Assembly: GCA_028818995.1 (NCBI GenBank)
Contig: JAPPMR010000232.1
Coordinates: 1 to 5,378, forward strand
From: Candidatus Poribacteria bacterium
Lineage (GTDB): Bacteria; Poribacteria; WGA-4E; WGA-3G
Direction: 5' to 3'
DNA: 5,378 bases
Shown here: one piece after another, positions 1 through 5,378 of the stretch
Position numbering within the stretch: position 1 is the stretch's first letter
Layout: every line of letters begins with the position of its first letter
Program-made: the position numbers and the translations under genes
Notes under the pieces: model-generated
Databases searched by the model: none
The model's input: the letters and a program-made list of their open reading frames with translations, nothing else
Told to the model about the DNA's origin: nothing

Positions 1-1135
1 GAGTAAGGTAATCCTCAAAATCGGTGTCTTCCAGAAAATAATCGTGTTCAAGCCCGTTAATTAACGGGCTGAATGCTTGCATGATACGGTGTTGGTAAAT
101 CGGATTAATAACCTCACACATGCCATCAGTGCCTCTGACAATGACACCGTAAATGGCAAGCTCATTAATAATCTGATTATCCAAACTGAATTTCATACCT
201 CTTTCATAAGAGATAATTTTCATCAGAATCCTTTTAAAGTTTGGATTTCTACGTATATTGGTAAGCAAATGTGTTATATTGGTATTCTGTTCTTCCAACA
301 TTTGTGCATGTGCTGTTAGAAAGTGTTCCATGCGAATCGTTTCAGTTTTCGGGATATCCGATTCCTCTGTAAGAATCTGTGCGAACCGATTAACGAGAAA
401 GGGTTGCCCGCCTGTCTGTCTATGCAACATTTCAATTACTTTCGGGGTAAAAGTTTGTCCAGTTTCTTCGGTATACTGGGACAAGAGTTCGTGCAGCTGC
501 TCAAGTGTAATGTTAGGTAGACTGAAGTCATCTTGGATATTGAATGGGGAGATGGATCTGTCGTAGTTTAGCTGCGCAATGCTCTTGACACCAACAATGC
601 CAACGCTATACGGGCAATGAAGCTCATCAGAGAGATAGATATGACGAAGTGCATTAAGAAAACCGCTGACAGCATCTCGGGGTATACCATCAAACTCGTC
701 TATGATGAGAAGTACTTTTCGGTTTTTCAGAAATCTCTCAAATTTATTAAAGAACCTTCTCATGGAGAAAGGATTAGTGAGTTTGGTGTCATCTAAAAAA
801 TTTTTCAATGCCTTGGAGGGAACGTTGTCCTGTCGTTGAAAAGTATTCTCAATTTCCTCGCGAAGATCTTCATAGAGGCTACCGTAAAAATCCGACAAAG
901 AGAGGTCAGCATACGTGTCAAAATTCAATTGGATAAAGAAGTAGTCTGGAGTTTCCGTTGCTAAGGTGTTAAGTGCGCTTTTAAAAAAAGTGGTTTTGCC
1001 AGTCTGACGCGGCGCAAAAAGAACGATATATCTGCCATTTTTGATGCGTTCGATGAAATCAGCGGTTTCTTCTGATCGTGAAACGACATAATTCTTCTGT
1101 GGATTGACGGGCCCCCGGGTTTCAAAATATCTCAT
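1..1135 (-). CDS. AAA-like P-loop ATPase, 3' end missing
   Basis: My translation from the ATG at 1135 gives 378 residues that remain open to the window edge, so the C-terminus is missing. The Walker A motif is APRQTGKTT (residues 41-49) and the Walker B motif is VLLIIDEFD (141-149). An RSPFNI-like stretch (SISPFNIQDD, 194-203) and TGGQPFLVN (241-249) follow, and both are typical of the AAA-like/STAND-type ATPases (AAA_35, ATPase-like families) that are multicopy in Poribacteria and cyanobacteria. The N-terminal RYFETRGPVNP (2-12) also fits that family. The start is supported by AGGAG at 1141-1145, five bases upstream. Related proteins often end in a PD-(D/E)XK nuclease-like domain, but that part would lie outside the window, so its presence here is only an inference. 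The gene has its own promoter and follows the Bax1 gene by 81 bases. Its substrate and role are unknown; a STAND-like switch or a nuclease-linked ATPase are the main options. Confidence 0.88.
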   Translation of the reverse strand, partial: MRYFETRGPVNPQKNYVVSRSEETADFIERIKNGRYIVLFAPRQTGKTTFFKSALNTLATETPDYFFIQLNFDTYADLSLSDFYGSLYEDLREEIENTFQRQDNVPSKALKNFLDDTKLTNPFSMRRFFNKFERFLKNRKVLLIIDEFDGIPRDAVSGFLNALRHIYLSDELHCPYSVGIVGVKSIAQLNYDRSISPFNIQDDFSLPNITLEQLHELLSQYTEETGQTFTPKVIEMLHRQTGGQPFLVNRFAQILTEESDIPKTETIRMEHFLTAHAQMLEEQNTNITHLLTNIRRNPNFKRILMKIISYERGMKFSLDNQIINELAIYGVIVRGTDGMCEVINPIYQHRIMQAFSPLINGLEHDYFLEDTDFEDYLT

Positions 1136-1168
1136 TTTCTCTCCTGACCATCGGCATTTCTTGCAACC

Positions 1169-1197
1169 ATTGTACCAAATCCAAAAGTGTAAATCAA
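1169..1197 (-). promoter_or_regulatory. Predicted sigma70-type promoter of the AAA ATPase gene
   Basis: On the minus strand a -35 element TTGATT (1197-1192) is followed by a 17-base spacer and a -10 element TACAAT (1174-1169). These match consensus at 4/6 and 5/6 positions with ideal spacing. The predicted transcript start is near 1162, giving a leader of about 27 bases before the ATG at 1135. The leader holds the Shine-Dalgarno AGGAGAG (1145-1139). The ATPase gene can therefore be expressed independently of the helicase-nuclease genes upstream. This is a sequence match only. Confidence 0.6.
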
Positions 1198-1216
1198 GAT
1201 TGAATTCGTTGTCTAC

Positions 1217-2461
1217 TTAACAATCAATATCGACGAGTGAATTCAGAATAGGGAGCAATGTGCCCATCGTAGGGACATCGCGAAAGATAAAACCGAACTG
1301 TGAGAAATACGTAGATGCAGCTAATGCGTCCGCAATTATCGGTTTTTTCTCTAATTCCTTTGAAACACCAAGTATTAGAGGAGTAGCGGTCTGTTCCGCA
1401 AGCGTGTTAAGACGTGCAAGAAGATGTCCTTGATGCCATGGATGAAATAATTCAATTGCTACTTCTACACCGCTGGTATGGCTCAAGTGATAATCTGGAA
1501 AGCAGTAGAAATCTCCCTGTAAAGGGAGAAATTGACTTCCTGGACGGATCTTCCATTCATTCGTTTTGTTGCGGAGCATTTCCTGAAAGAGTTGAATGTC
1601 TTCGGGAATATAGGCGAGAAATTGCTGTGAAATCGGTTTTATCCCACACGATTCATTGAGATATAACCGAGAACGTCTTTTATTTCGAAACTGAACCTCC
1701 GCGGTGAGCTCCCATTTCGGTTGATGTAACACAGCGACGAAAAAGTTGGCAAGATTCATCCCGTACCGCTTCGTTTTGTAGAATAGATTGAGCGGTCCAT
1801 CTACCGTAATCTGAAACATATCCACGTTTTCAGATTTCTCTTTCCGAATCGTTGAGAGGAGTTGATTAAATCTAAGATACTTGAACAACTGACGTAGTTC
1901 GGCAGTCATGGAATCGGTGAGATTTAGCGTGAGCGTGTTGCAGTGAAGAAGTAAGCCTTGCACCTGCGCGGCGTTGTATCGGTGTAGTAGATGTTCAGCA
2001 GAAAGTGTTTTGAAAGATAACACCGGTTGACAACTCGGTAGATCAGCGTAGAGTCTATCGCCCAACTCCGCTTCCGGTTGCGATTCGTTTCCCGCTATCT
2101 GTCCAACTTTCTGCTGATAGTCCACATAGTCCTGAAACTGCTCTTGTGAAAGCAGCTGGCTTGTCTCTGTGAAAAGTTTCTGCCGAAACGCAATCAGTTC
2201 TTCGTTAGGGGCAGTGTCAAACTCAGTTCTATCTAACAGAAGTTTTTCAAGTCCACGTTTGACTATAAGCGTCCCTGGTGTACTATCAATAACATGTTTG
2301 CTTGCCTCTAATAACGTTGACCGTGCTTTGTCAGGTGATTCTTCAAAGACAGTGATTAATTGATCAGCAATTGTCAGTAATTTGTTATCGGTGGGATTAA
2401 CAAATTGAGGATAGATTTGCCCGTTCTGAGTTTTGTATCGGAGCAGGTCTTTGGTAAGCAT
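1217..2461 (-). CDS. bax1: Bax1-like nuclease (DUF790), partner of XPB helicase
   Basis: This 414-residue protein fits the DUF790 family, whose archaeal member Bax1 (binding archaeal XPB) is a structure-dependent DNA nuclease that forms a complex with XPB and cuts DNA near bubbles or forks. Family-like segments seen are the N-terminus MLTKDLLRYK (1-10), KRGLEKLLLDR (68-78), YADLPSCQPVLSF (138-150), LHRYNAAQVQGLLL (159-172), DGPLNLFYKTKRYGM (221-235) and, near the C-terminus, FPDYHL (321-326) followed by VAIELFHPW (334-342). D323 and E337 are the likely acidic residues of the PD-(D/E)XK-like nuclease site; no lysine stands two residues after E337. The N-terminal match supports the ATG at 2461, although its Shine-Dalgarno (AGAAGG, 2469-2464) is only two bases from the start. 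The gene lies 53 bases after the XPB gene on the same strand with no terminator visible, so the two are probably one transcript. Family assignment is from memory of conserved motifs. Confidence 0.88.
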   Translation of the reverse strand: MLTKDLLRYKTQNGQIYPQFVNPTDNKLLTIADQLITVFEESPDKARSTLLEASKHVIDSTPGTLIVKRGLEKLLLDRTEFDTAPNEELIAFRQKLFTETSQLLSQEQFQDYVDYQQKVGQIAGNESQPEAELGDRLYADLPSCQPVLSFKTLSAEHLLHRYNAAQVQGLLLHCNTLTLNLTDSMTAELRQLFKYLRFNQLLSTIRKEKSENVDMFQITVDGPLNLFYKTKRYGMNLANFFVAVLHQPKWELTAEVQFRNKRRSRLYLNESCGIKPISQQFLAYIPEDIQLFQEMLRNKTNEWKIRPGSQFLPLQGDFYCFPDYHLSHTSGVEVAIELFHPWHQGHLLARLNTLAEQTATPLILGVSKELEKKPIIADALAASTYFSQFGFIFRDVPTMGTLLPILNSLVDIDC

Positions 2462-2486
2462 GGCCTTCTAACTCTATACTGTAGGA

Positions 2487-2501
2487 GGGGTTTTCAACCC
2501 C
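2487..2501. repeat. Small perfect hairpin between XPB and bax1
   Basis: GGGGTT (2487-2492) pairs with AACCCC (2496-2501) across a three-base loop, giving a perfect 6-bp stem with four G-C pairs. It sits in the 53-base gap between the helicase stop and the Bax1 start, ending about 18 bases before the Bax1 Shine-Dalgarno. No U-run follows on either strand, so it does not look like a rho-independent terminator. It may protect or set the boundary of the mRNA between the two genes, or be a copy of a short dispersed palindrome. No second copy of the full element occurs in the window. Confidence 0.55.
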
Positions 2502-2514
2502 GATAATGTGCCTA

Positions 2515-3891
2515 TTACCTTGTTTGGTAAGCGTGGTGTTGTCTTCGCCGCTTGTTAACAAACTGTTCGCTGGTCTGTTTGGAAATGAGTTCGTAAAGCA
2601 CAGCCTGTTTGCCTTCTCGTTTGCGGAGAATACGTCCTAACCGCTGCACATGTTCTCGCACACTGCCACTCCCTGAAACAATTACAGCGACATTCGCTTC
2701 TGGCACATCCACCCCCTCATTTAGCACTTTGGAAGTTACAAGGATAGAATAAGTGCCATCGCGAAATCCGTTCAGAAAATTATTTCGCTCTTTCAGTTTG
2801 GTTTGATGCGTTAGCACAGGCAAAAAGAAACGCGTTCCTATTTGGTATGCCGTATCGTTATCCTGCGTAAAAATAAGGATTCGGTCCCCTTGATGCCGTT
2901 GAATGAGTTTCCACACCCACTCCTGTTTTGCAGCGGAGGCGAAGCTCAGCTGCTTCTGTGTGAGATACGCTTTGAAAGCGGTACGTCCTTCTTCAGATTG
3001 TGAGGATTTCCACAGAAATGTTTGCCATCCGCGCGATGTTCCCATATTGATTCTCGCTTTTTTAAGGAAGTTCAGATAGGTGCGTCGCGCTTCCTCATAT
3101 TGAACCCGCTCCGTGTCCTCCATATCAACTGCAATCGTGACGACACGATATTCGGAGAGCGTTTTTCCGGAAAGTTCCTGTACCTTCGCTTCATAACAAC
3201 ATTCACCGACAAGTGCATAGAGTCTACTCTCTTTTCCATCAACGCGTTCGGGGGTAGCCGTCAATCCTAAACGGAAAGGGGCAATGCTGCTGATTGCTGC
3301 GTATTGATATTGGTCTCCTGGTAGGTGGTGGCATTCGTCAAAAATGGCGAAACCGAATCGATTGCCGTAGTGAGGTGCATGCATCACAGCAGACTGGTAG
3401 GTTGTCACGGTTAAATCTTGTAATTCATGTTGCCCGCCACCATAAAGCCCAACCTCTTGTCCAAAATGTTCTTTTAGCACTTCATACCATTGGTGCATTA
3501 AATCGATTGTCGGTACATGCACAAGCGTCGGGCGTTGCGTATCCGCAATGAGCAAAATAGCGATGAAGGTTTTACCTGCACCTGTTGGGAGACTTATAAC
3601 ACCGCGCTTATTATTTGCATGCCAAGCATCAATTGCTTCACTCTGATATGGATAGGGTGATACGATTTTTTGGTTGGTGAAGGTTTTGACTGTGAATTGT
3701 CGTGCTGTATCGTCATAAGGGATATTGTGTGCCCGCAGCTGCGAGATAATATGACGATAACGGTAGGCAGGGGCGCGGAAGGTCAAGGTGCGCTCGTCCC
3801 ATCGGATATCTGGCAACTGCGATTGGAGTTCCTCTGGGACATTTTGTAGGATGAGAGTACCTTTGTCAAAATCAATTTTTAAAGGTGCCAT
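2515..3891 (-). CDS. xpb: XPB-family DNA helicase/translocase (SF2)
   Basis: This 458-residue ATP-dependent superfamily 2 DNA helicase is close in length and layout to archaeal XPB. Residues 1-70 resemble the damage-recognition-like domain (RAPAYRYRHII, 39-49). Helicase motifs run in order: I, LPTGAGKT (101-108); Ia, VHVPTIDLMHQW (124-135); II, DECH (185-188); III, TAT (211-213); IV, ILIFTQDND (338-346); V, SKVLNEGVDVPEA (387-399); VI, QRLGRILR (416-423). An insertion at about 262-330 fits the thumb-like domain that separates the two helicase domains and contacts DNA and Bax1 in archaea. The RED motif after motif III reads R216-V217-D218, so its central Glu is replaced. The start is backed by GAAGG at 3899-3895, three bases upstream. 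The bax1 gene follows directly, as expected for an XPB-Bax1 helicase-nuclease pair in DNA repair. The 65 bases upstream show no convincing promoter, so read-through from the PIN gene pair is possible. Confidence 0.93.
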   Translation of the reverse strand: MAPLKIDFDKGTLILQNVPEELQSQLPDIRWDERTLTFRAPAYRYRHIISQLRAHNIPYDDTARQFTVKTFTNQKIVSPYPYQSEAIDAWHANNKRGVISLPTGAGKTFIAILLIADTQRPTLVHVPTIDLMHQWYEVLKEHFGQEVGLYGGGQHELQDLTVTTYQSAVMHAPHYGNRFGFAIFDECHHLPGDQYQYAAISSIAPFRLGLTATPERVDGKESRLYALVGECCYEAKVQELSGKTLSEYRVVTIAVDMEDTERVQYEEARRTYLNFLKKARINMGTSRGWQTFLWKSSQSEEGRTAFKAYLTQKQLSFASAAKQEWVWKLIQRHQGDRILIFTQDNDTAYQIGTRFFLPVLTHQTKLKERNNFLNGFRDGTYSILVTSKVLNEGVDVPEANVAVIVSGSGSVREHVQRLGRILRKREGKQAVLYELISKQTSEQFVNKRRRQHHAYQTR

Positions 3892-3956
3892 TTGCCTTCA
3901 CTTACTCTGGTGTATTGTGTTGACCCATTACGCGAACGCACCAATAACTTCCGTTT

Positions 3957-4151
3957 CTATCCTGATTCTCGGGCCTGTTGAATCTCTTTGAGAATCATTT
4001 TGATGTCTTGTTCAGGTAGTTTATGTCGGTCAAGAGTGTAATCACTTTTACCACTTTTGTCCTTAAGGATTTTATCTAAAAGTGCATGAAGTTCCGGATC
4101 ACTATGCCGTAGTTCTTCCATTTTTTTATTTAGTATCGCTTGGATGTTCAT
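3957..4151 (-). CDS. Small charged protein, putative antitoxin partner of PIN protein
   Basis: This is a 64-residue hydrophilic protein that I do not recognise as a named family. It begins MNIQAILNKKMEEL and ends EIQQARESG. Its first half (about 1-32) and last part (about 46-61) are rich in Leu, Glu and Lys and look helical. A polar linker containing SGKSDYTL (33-40) joins them. The start at 4151 is preferred because a perfect AGGAGG lies nine bases upstream; a longer frame from 4223 has no support and would lie mostly within the PIN coding sequence. The gene overlaps the end of the PIN gene by 26 bases, so translation is probably coupled. Small size, charge and tight overlap with a PIN ribonuclease suggest an antitoxin, but no classic DNA-binding motif such as AbrB, RHH or Phd is evident. 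The role is inferred from context only. Confidence 0.72.
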   Translation of the reverse strand: MNIQAILNKKMEELRHSDPELHALLDKILKDKSGKSDYTLDRHKLPEQDIKMILKEIQQARESG

Positions 4152-4617
4152 TTTTAAGAACCTCCTGTAACCATGTGTAAGGGTTTTCAACCTGAACGGA
4201 AAGTTTATTACGAGCTTGAACACTTTTCGTTTTTCGGACTAACTTGTCATCTGTTGTCAAGAATACATCAGCATTGCCTCGCTCTGCACATGCAAGATGC
4301 AAAGCGTCTTCAATCTTGAAACTCAATAATTCAAAATGTATGGCTTTCAGAACTTCTTGTTCGCTTACATAAACAGTGTGATGTGCGTAATTTAGAAGAT
4401 CTTTTATCATATTACGTTGATTTGAATTAGGATTCTTTAATACTTCCACCATCAAAAAATCGCTAATCACCCATTGCCAGTTTGTTGCAAAGAAACCTAT
4501 TATTGCTGCTATAGCTTGGGTTTCCTGCTGAATTCGCTCCTGTGTTTGATTATCAAAGAGACGACTTAAACAACAGGTGTCAAGATAGATTTTCAAATTT
4601 TGAAATTGATTTTGCAA
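4126..4617 (-). CDS. PIN-domain protein, probable VapC-like toxin ribonuclease
   Basis: This 163-residue protein has the PIN-domain acidic residues in the right order: D13 in IYLDTCC (10-16), E58 in VEVLKN (57-62), D104 in IEDALHLACAE (102-112), and D123/D124 in LTTDDKL (120-126). In PIN proteins these bind divalent metal and cut single-stranded RNA; most bacterial stand-alone members are toxins of toxin-antitoxin pairs. The opening IYLDTCCLSRLFDNQTQ (10-26) belongs to a recognisable subgroup that is somewhat longer than classical VapC of about 130 residues. The start is a TTG at 4617: an in-frame TAG at 4629-4627 rules out an earlier start, and AGGA lies seven bases upstream. The gene overlaps the small downstream gene by 26 bases. 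No antitoxin gene lies upstream, so the order would be toxin first, the reverse of most vapBC pairs. A non-toxin RNA-processing role is possible. Confidence 0.87.
   Translation of the reverse strand: MQNQFQNLKIYLDTCCLSRLFDNQTQERIQQETQAIAAIIGFFATNWQWVISDFLMVEVLKNPNSNQRNMIKDLLNYAHHTVYVSEQEVLKAIHFELLSFKIEDALHLACAERGNADVFLTTDDKLVRKTKSVQARNKLSVQVENPYTWLQEVLKNEHPSDTK
4161..4166 (-). promoter_or_regulatory. Shine-Dalgarno fixing the start of the 64-residue protein
   Basis: AGGAGG on the minus strand (4166-4161) lies nine bases before the ATG at 4151. It sits inside the last codons of the PIN gene, before its stop at 4128-4126. This site identifies the internal ATG as the true start and suggests that ribosomes finishing the PIN gene can reload for the small protein. 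Confidence 0.8.
4591..4605. repeat. Perfect 7-bp dyad at the 5' end of the PIN gene
   Basis: TTTCAAA (4591-4597) and TTTGAAA (4599-4605) form an inverted repeat around one central T. It lies within codons 5-9 of the PIN gene, about 55-70 bases downstream of the predicted transcript start. It could be an operator for autoregulation by the toxin-antitoxin complex, or simply an effect of AT-rich codons. In RNA a one-base loop is not feasible, so a DNA-binding role is more plausible than an RNA hairpin. Confidence 0.4.
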
Positions 4618-4624
4618 TCGCTGA

Positions 4625-4628
4625 TCCT
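4625..4628 (-). promoter_or_regulatory. Shine-Dalgarno supporting the TTG start of the PIN gene
   Basis: AGGA on the minus strand (4628-4625) lies seven bases before the TTG at 4617. An in-frame stop (TAG, 4629-4627) overlaps it, so no longer product is possible. A later TTG at codon 8 (AAT-TTG-AAA) is the only close alternative start, but it lacks a ribosome-binding site. Confidence 0.6.
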
Positions 4629-4661
4629 ATAACAATTCGCTAATCTCTTATAAATTTTCAT

Positions 4662-4690
4662 TTGAATTATACCATACTTTCCGTTAATAT
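4662..4690 (+). promoter_or_regulatory. Predicted promoter of the dehydrogenase gene
   Basis: TTGAAT (4662-4667) and TAATAT (4685-4690) are separated by 17 bases, each matching the sigma70 consensus at 4/6 positions. The predicted leader is about 40 bases and holds the ribosome-binding site AAGGAAG (4725-4731). The -35 element overlaps the -10 box of the promoter facing the other way. Confidence 0.45.
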
Positions 4691-4693
4691 AAA
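4666..4693 (-). promoter_or_regulatory. Extended -10 promoter of the PIN gene pair
   Basis: The minus strand reads TGGTATAAT (4674-4666), a perfect -10 hexamer with the TGn extension. A weak -35 candidate TTTATA (4693-4688) stands 16 bases upstream. Extended -10 promoters need little -35 contact, so this is the strongest promoter match in the window. The predicted start is near 4659, giving a leader of about 42 bases before the TTG at 4617. Confidence 0.65.
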
Positions 4694-4736
4694 AGAAATT
4701 TGGTTAACAGCAAAAATAGCACGAAAGGAAGAATCT

Positions 4737-5378
4737 ATGCCGAAACTCATAATAACACCGCCACAGAACGCGGAATTACAAGCGTGGGCAGAACGTATAC
4801 GAAACGAAGTGCCCACATACAATATCGTCTTGCCAAAAACAGAAGAAGATGTAAACACACATCTTCCCGATGCAGATGCTGTTTACGGTTGGGTATCTCC
4901 TGAACAATTGCCGTTAGCAAAAAACCTACGATGGCTACAAAGTCCTGCCGCTGGTCCTTCTCCCGGCTACTATTACCCAGCACTGATAGAGCATTCAGTC
5001 GTTGTCTGCAACCCACGTGGTATCTATAATGACCACATTGCGCAACATATCATGATGTTCGTATTAGCACTTGCTCGCGGATTGCCCTACTATATGGACG
5101 CACAACGTGAAGGGGTCTGGGATAAAGATGCACGCAAAAGTGGATATATTGACCTTGCGAGAGCGACTGCACTGATTGTCGGTATAGGCGGTATCGGGCA
5201 CGAAACAGCACGACTATGTTCAGAATTCGGCATGAAGGTGATCGGTGTTGACGCAAGATGGGAATATGCTGTACCGTTTGTGGAAAAGCATGAACCCGCG
5301 GAATTAGACATACTCCTTCCGCTTGCCGACTTTGTAATAGTTACCACCCCACATACTCCGGAAACAGAGGGAATGTGG
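4737..5378 (+). CDS. D-2-hydroxyacid dehydrogenase, 3' end missing
   Basis: The frame from the ATG at 4737 stays open for 214 codons to the window edge; full family members are about 310-330 residues, so roughly a third is absent. The N-terminal catalytic-domain half (1-100) contains LRWLQSPAAG (64-73) and CNPRGIYNDHIAQHIM (91-106), the hinge segment of the family. The NAD-binding Rossmann fold follows: ALIVGIGGIGHETA (145-158) holds the GxGxxG loop, and VIGVDAR (168-174) ends the second strand in an acidic residue that favours NAD over NADP. VTTPHTPETEG (202-212) matches the usual substrate-side loop. The catalytic Arg, Glu and His lie beyond the window. These enzymes reduce 2-oxoacids such as glyoxylate, hydroxypyruvate or phosphohydroxypyruvate in the cytosol; the substrate cannot be told here. 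A good Shine-Dalgarno (AAGGAAG) lies five bases upstream. The gene diverges from the PIN pair and has no evident functional link with the repair genes. Confidence 0.92.
   Translation, partial: MPKLIITPPQNAELQAWAERIRNEVPTYNIVLPKTEEDVNTHLPDADAVYGWVSPEQLPLAKNLRWLQSPAAGPSPGYYYPALIEHSVVVCNPRGIYNDHIAQHIMMFVLALARGLPYYMDAQREGVWDKDARKSGYIDLARATALIVGIGGIGHETARLCSEFGMKVIGVDARWEYAVPFVEKHEPAELDILLPLADFVIVTTPHTPETEGMW

Noticed and set aside
77..566. Open frames on the plus strand
   Set aside because: They lie opposite the AAA ATPase gene, whose minus-strand frame holds Walker A and B motifs and a good ribosome site. The plus-strand products have no recognisable features.
2487..2501. Rho-independent terminator after XPB
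   Set aside because: No U-run follows the stem on either strand and the stem is short.
3022..3551. Plus-strand frames within the helicase gene
   Set aside because: They are antisense shadows of a helicase with complete SF2 motifs.
3892..3956. Promoter directly upstream of the XPB gene
   Set aside because: TTGGTG followed by CACAAT has a 19-base spacer and poor matches; nothing convincing was found in the 65 bases.
4181..4192. GGGTTTTCAACC shared with 2488-2499, as a repeat pair
   Set aside because: One exact 12-base match in a 5.4-kb window is about what chance predicts. This copy encodes part of the PIN protein and lacks the complete palindrome.
4152..4223. Longer 88-residue version of the small putative antitoxin starting at 4223
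   Set aside because: The added 24 residues overlap the PIN coding sequence, and the internal ATG at 4151 has a perfect AGGAGG at good distance.
4649..4671. Imperfect AT-rich dyad TATAAATT...GAATTATA in the divergent promoter region
   Set aside because: The arms pair only partly and the region is AT-rich, so it is not distinguishable from background or from the -10 sequence itself.
4667..5347. Minus-strand frames opposite the dehydrogenase start
   Set aside because: The plus-strand frame has a clear Rossmann GxGxxG loop and family motifs. The minus-strand frames are rich in Arg, Ser and Cys and show no domain.
1..5378. CRISPR array, tRNA, rRNA or insertion sequence
   Set aside because: No regularly spaced repeats, cloverleaf signatures, transposase motifs or terminal inverted repeats were seen.

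Overview
The window is bacterial DNA. It carries five genes on the minus strand and the start of one gene on the plus strand. The AAA-like ATPase, the PIN protein family and the D-2-hydroxyacid dehydrogenase resemble, from memory, proteins common in Candidatus Poribacteria and similar uncultured bacteria. This assignment is an inference, because no rRNA or marker gene is present. Genes are closely packed, no intergenic gap exceeds about 120 bases, and I see no tRNA, rRNA, CRISPR array or insertion sequence.

Layout, read along the minus strand from right to left. (a) A PIN-domain ribonuclease (4617-4126, TTG start) overlaps by 26 bases a 64-residue charged helical protein (4151-3957), so together they look like a toxin-antitoxin pair with the toxin gene first. 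(b) After 65 bases comes an XPB-family DNA helicase (3891-2515). (c) After 53 bases containing a small perfect hairpin comes a DUF790/Bax1-family nuclease (2461-1217), the known partner of archaeal XPB. (d) After 81 bases with its own good promoter comes an AAA-like P-loop ATPase (1135 to the window edge, 3' end missing). On the plus strand, a D-2-hydroxyacid dehydrogenase starts at 4737 and runs off the right edge.

The main feature is the XPB-Bax1 pair, a helicase-nuclease machine best known from archaea and linked there to nucleotide-excision-type DNA repair. The helicase has all the SF2 motifs, a damage-recognition-like N-terminus and a thumb-like insertion, but the middle residue of the RED motif is Val instead of Glu. 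The two genes are adjacent in helicase-nuclease order and are probably co-transcribed. The PIN pair upstream may or may not belong to the same unit.

The PIN gene and the dehydrogenase diverge from a 119-base AT-rich region. There, an extended -10 promoter (TGGTATAAT) facing left overlaps the -35 element of a promoter facing right, so the two promoters should compete for polymerase.
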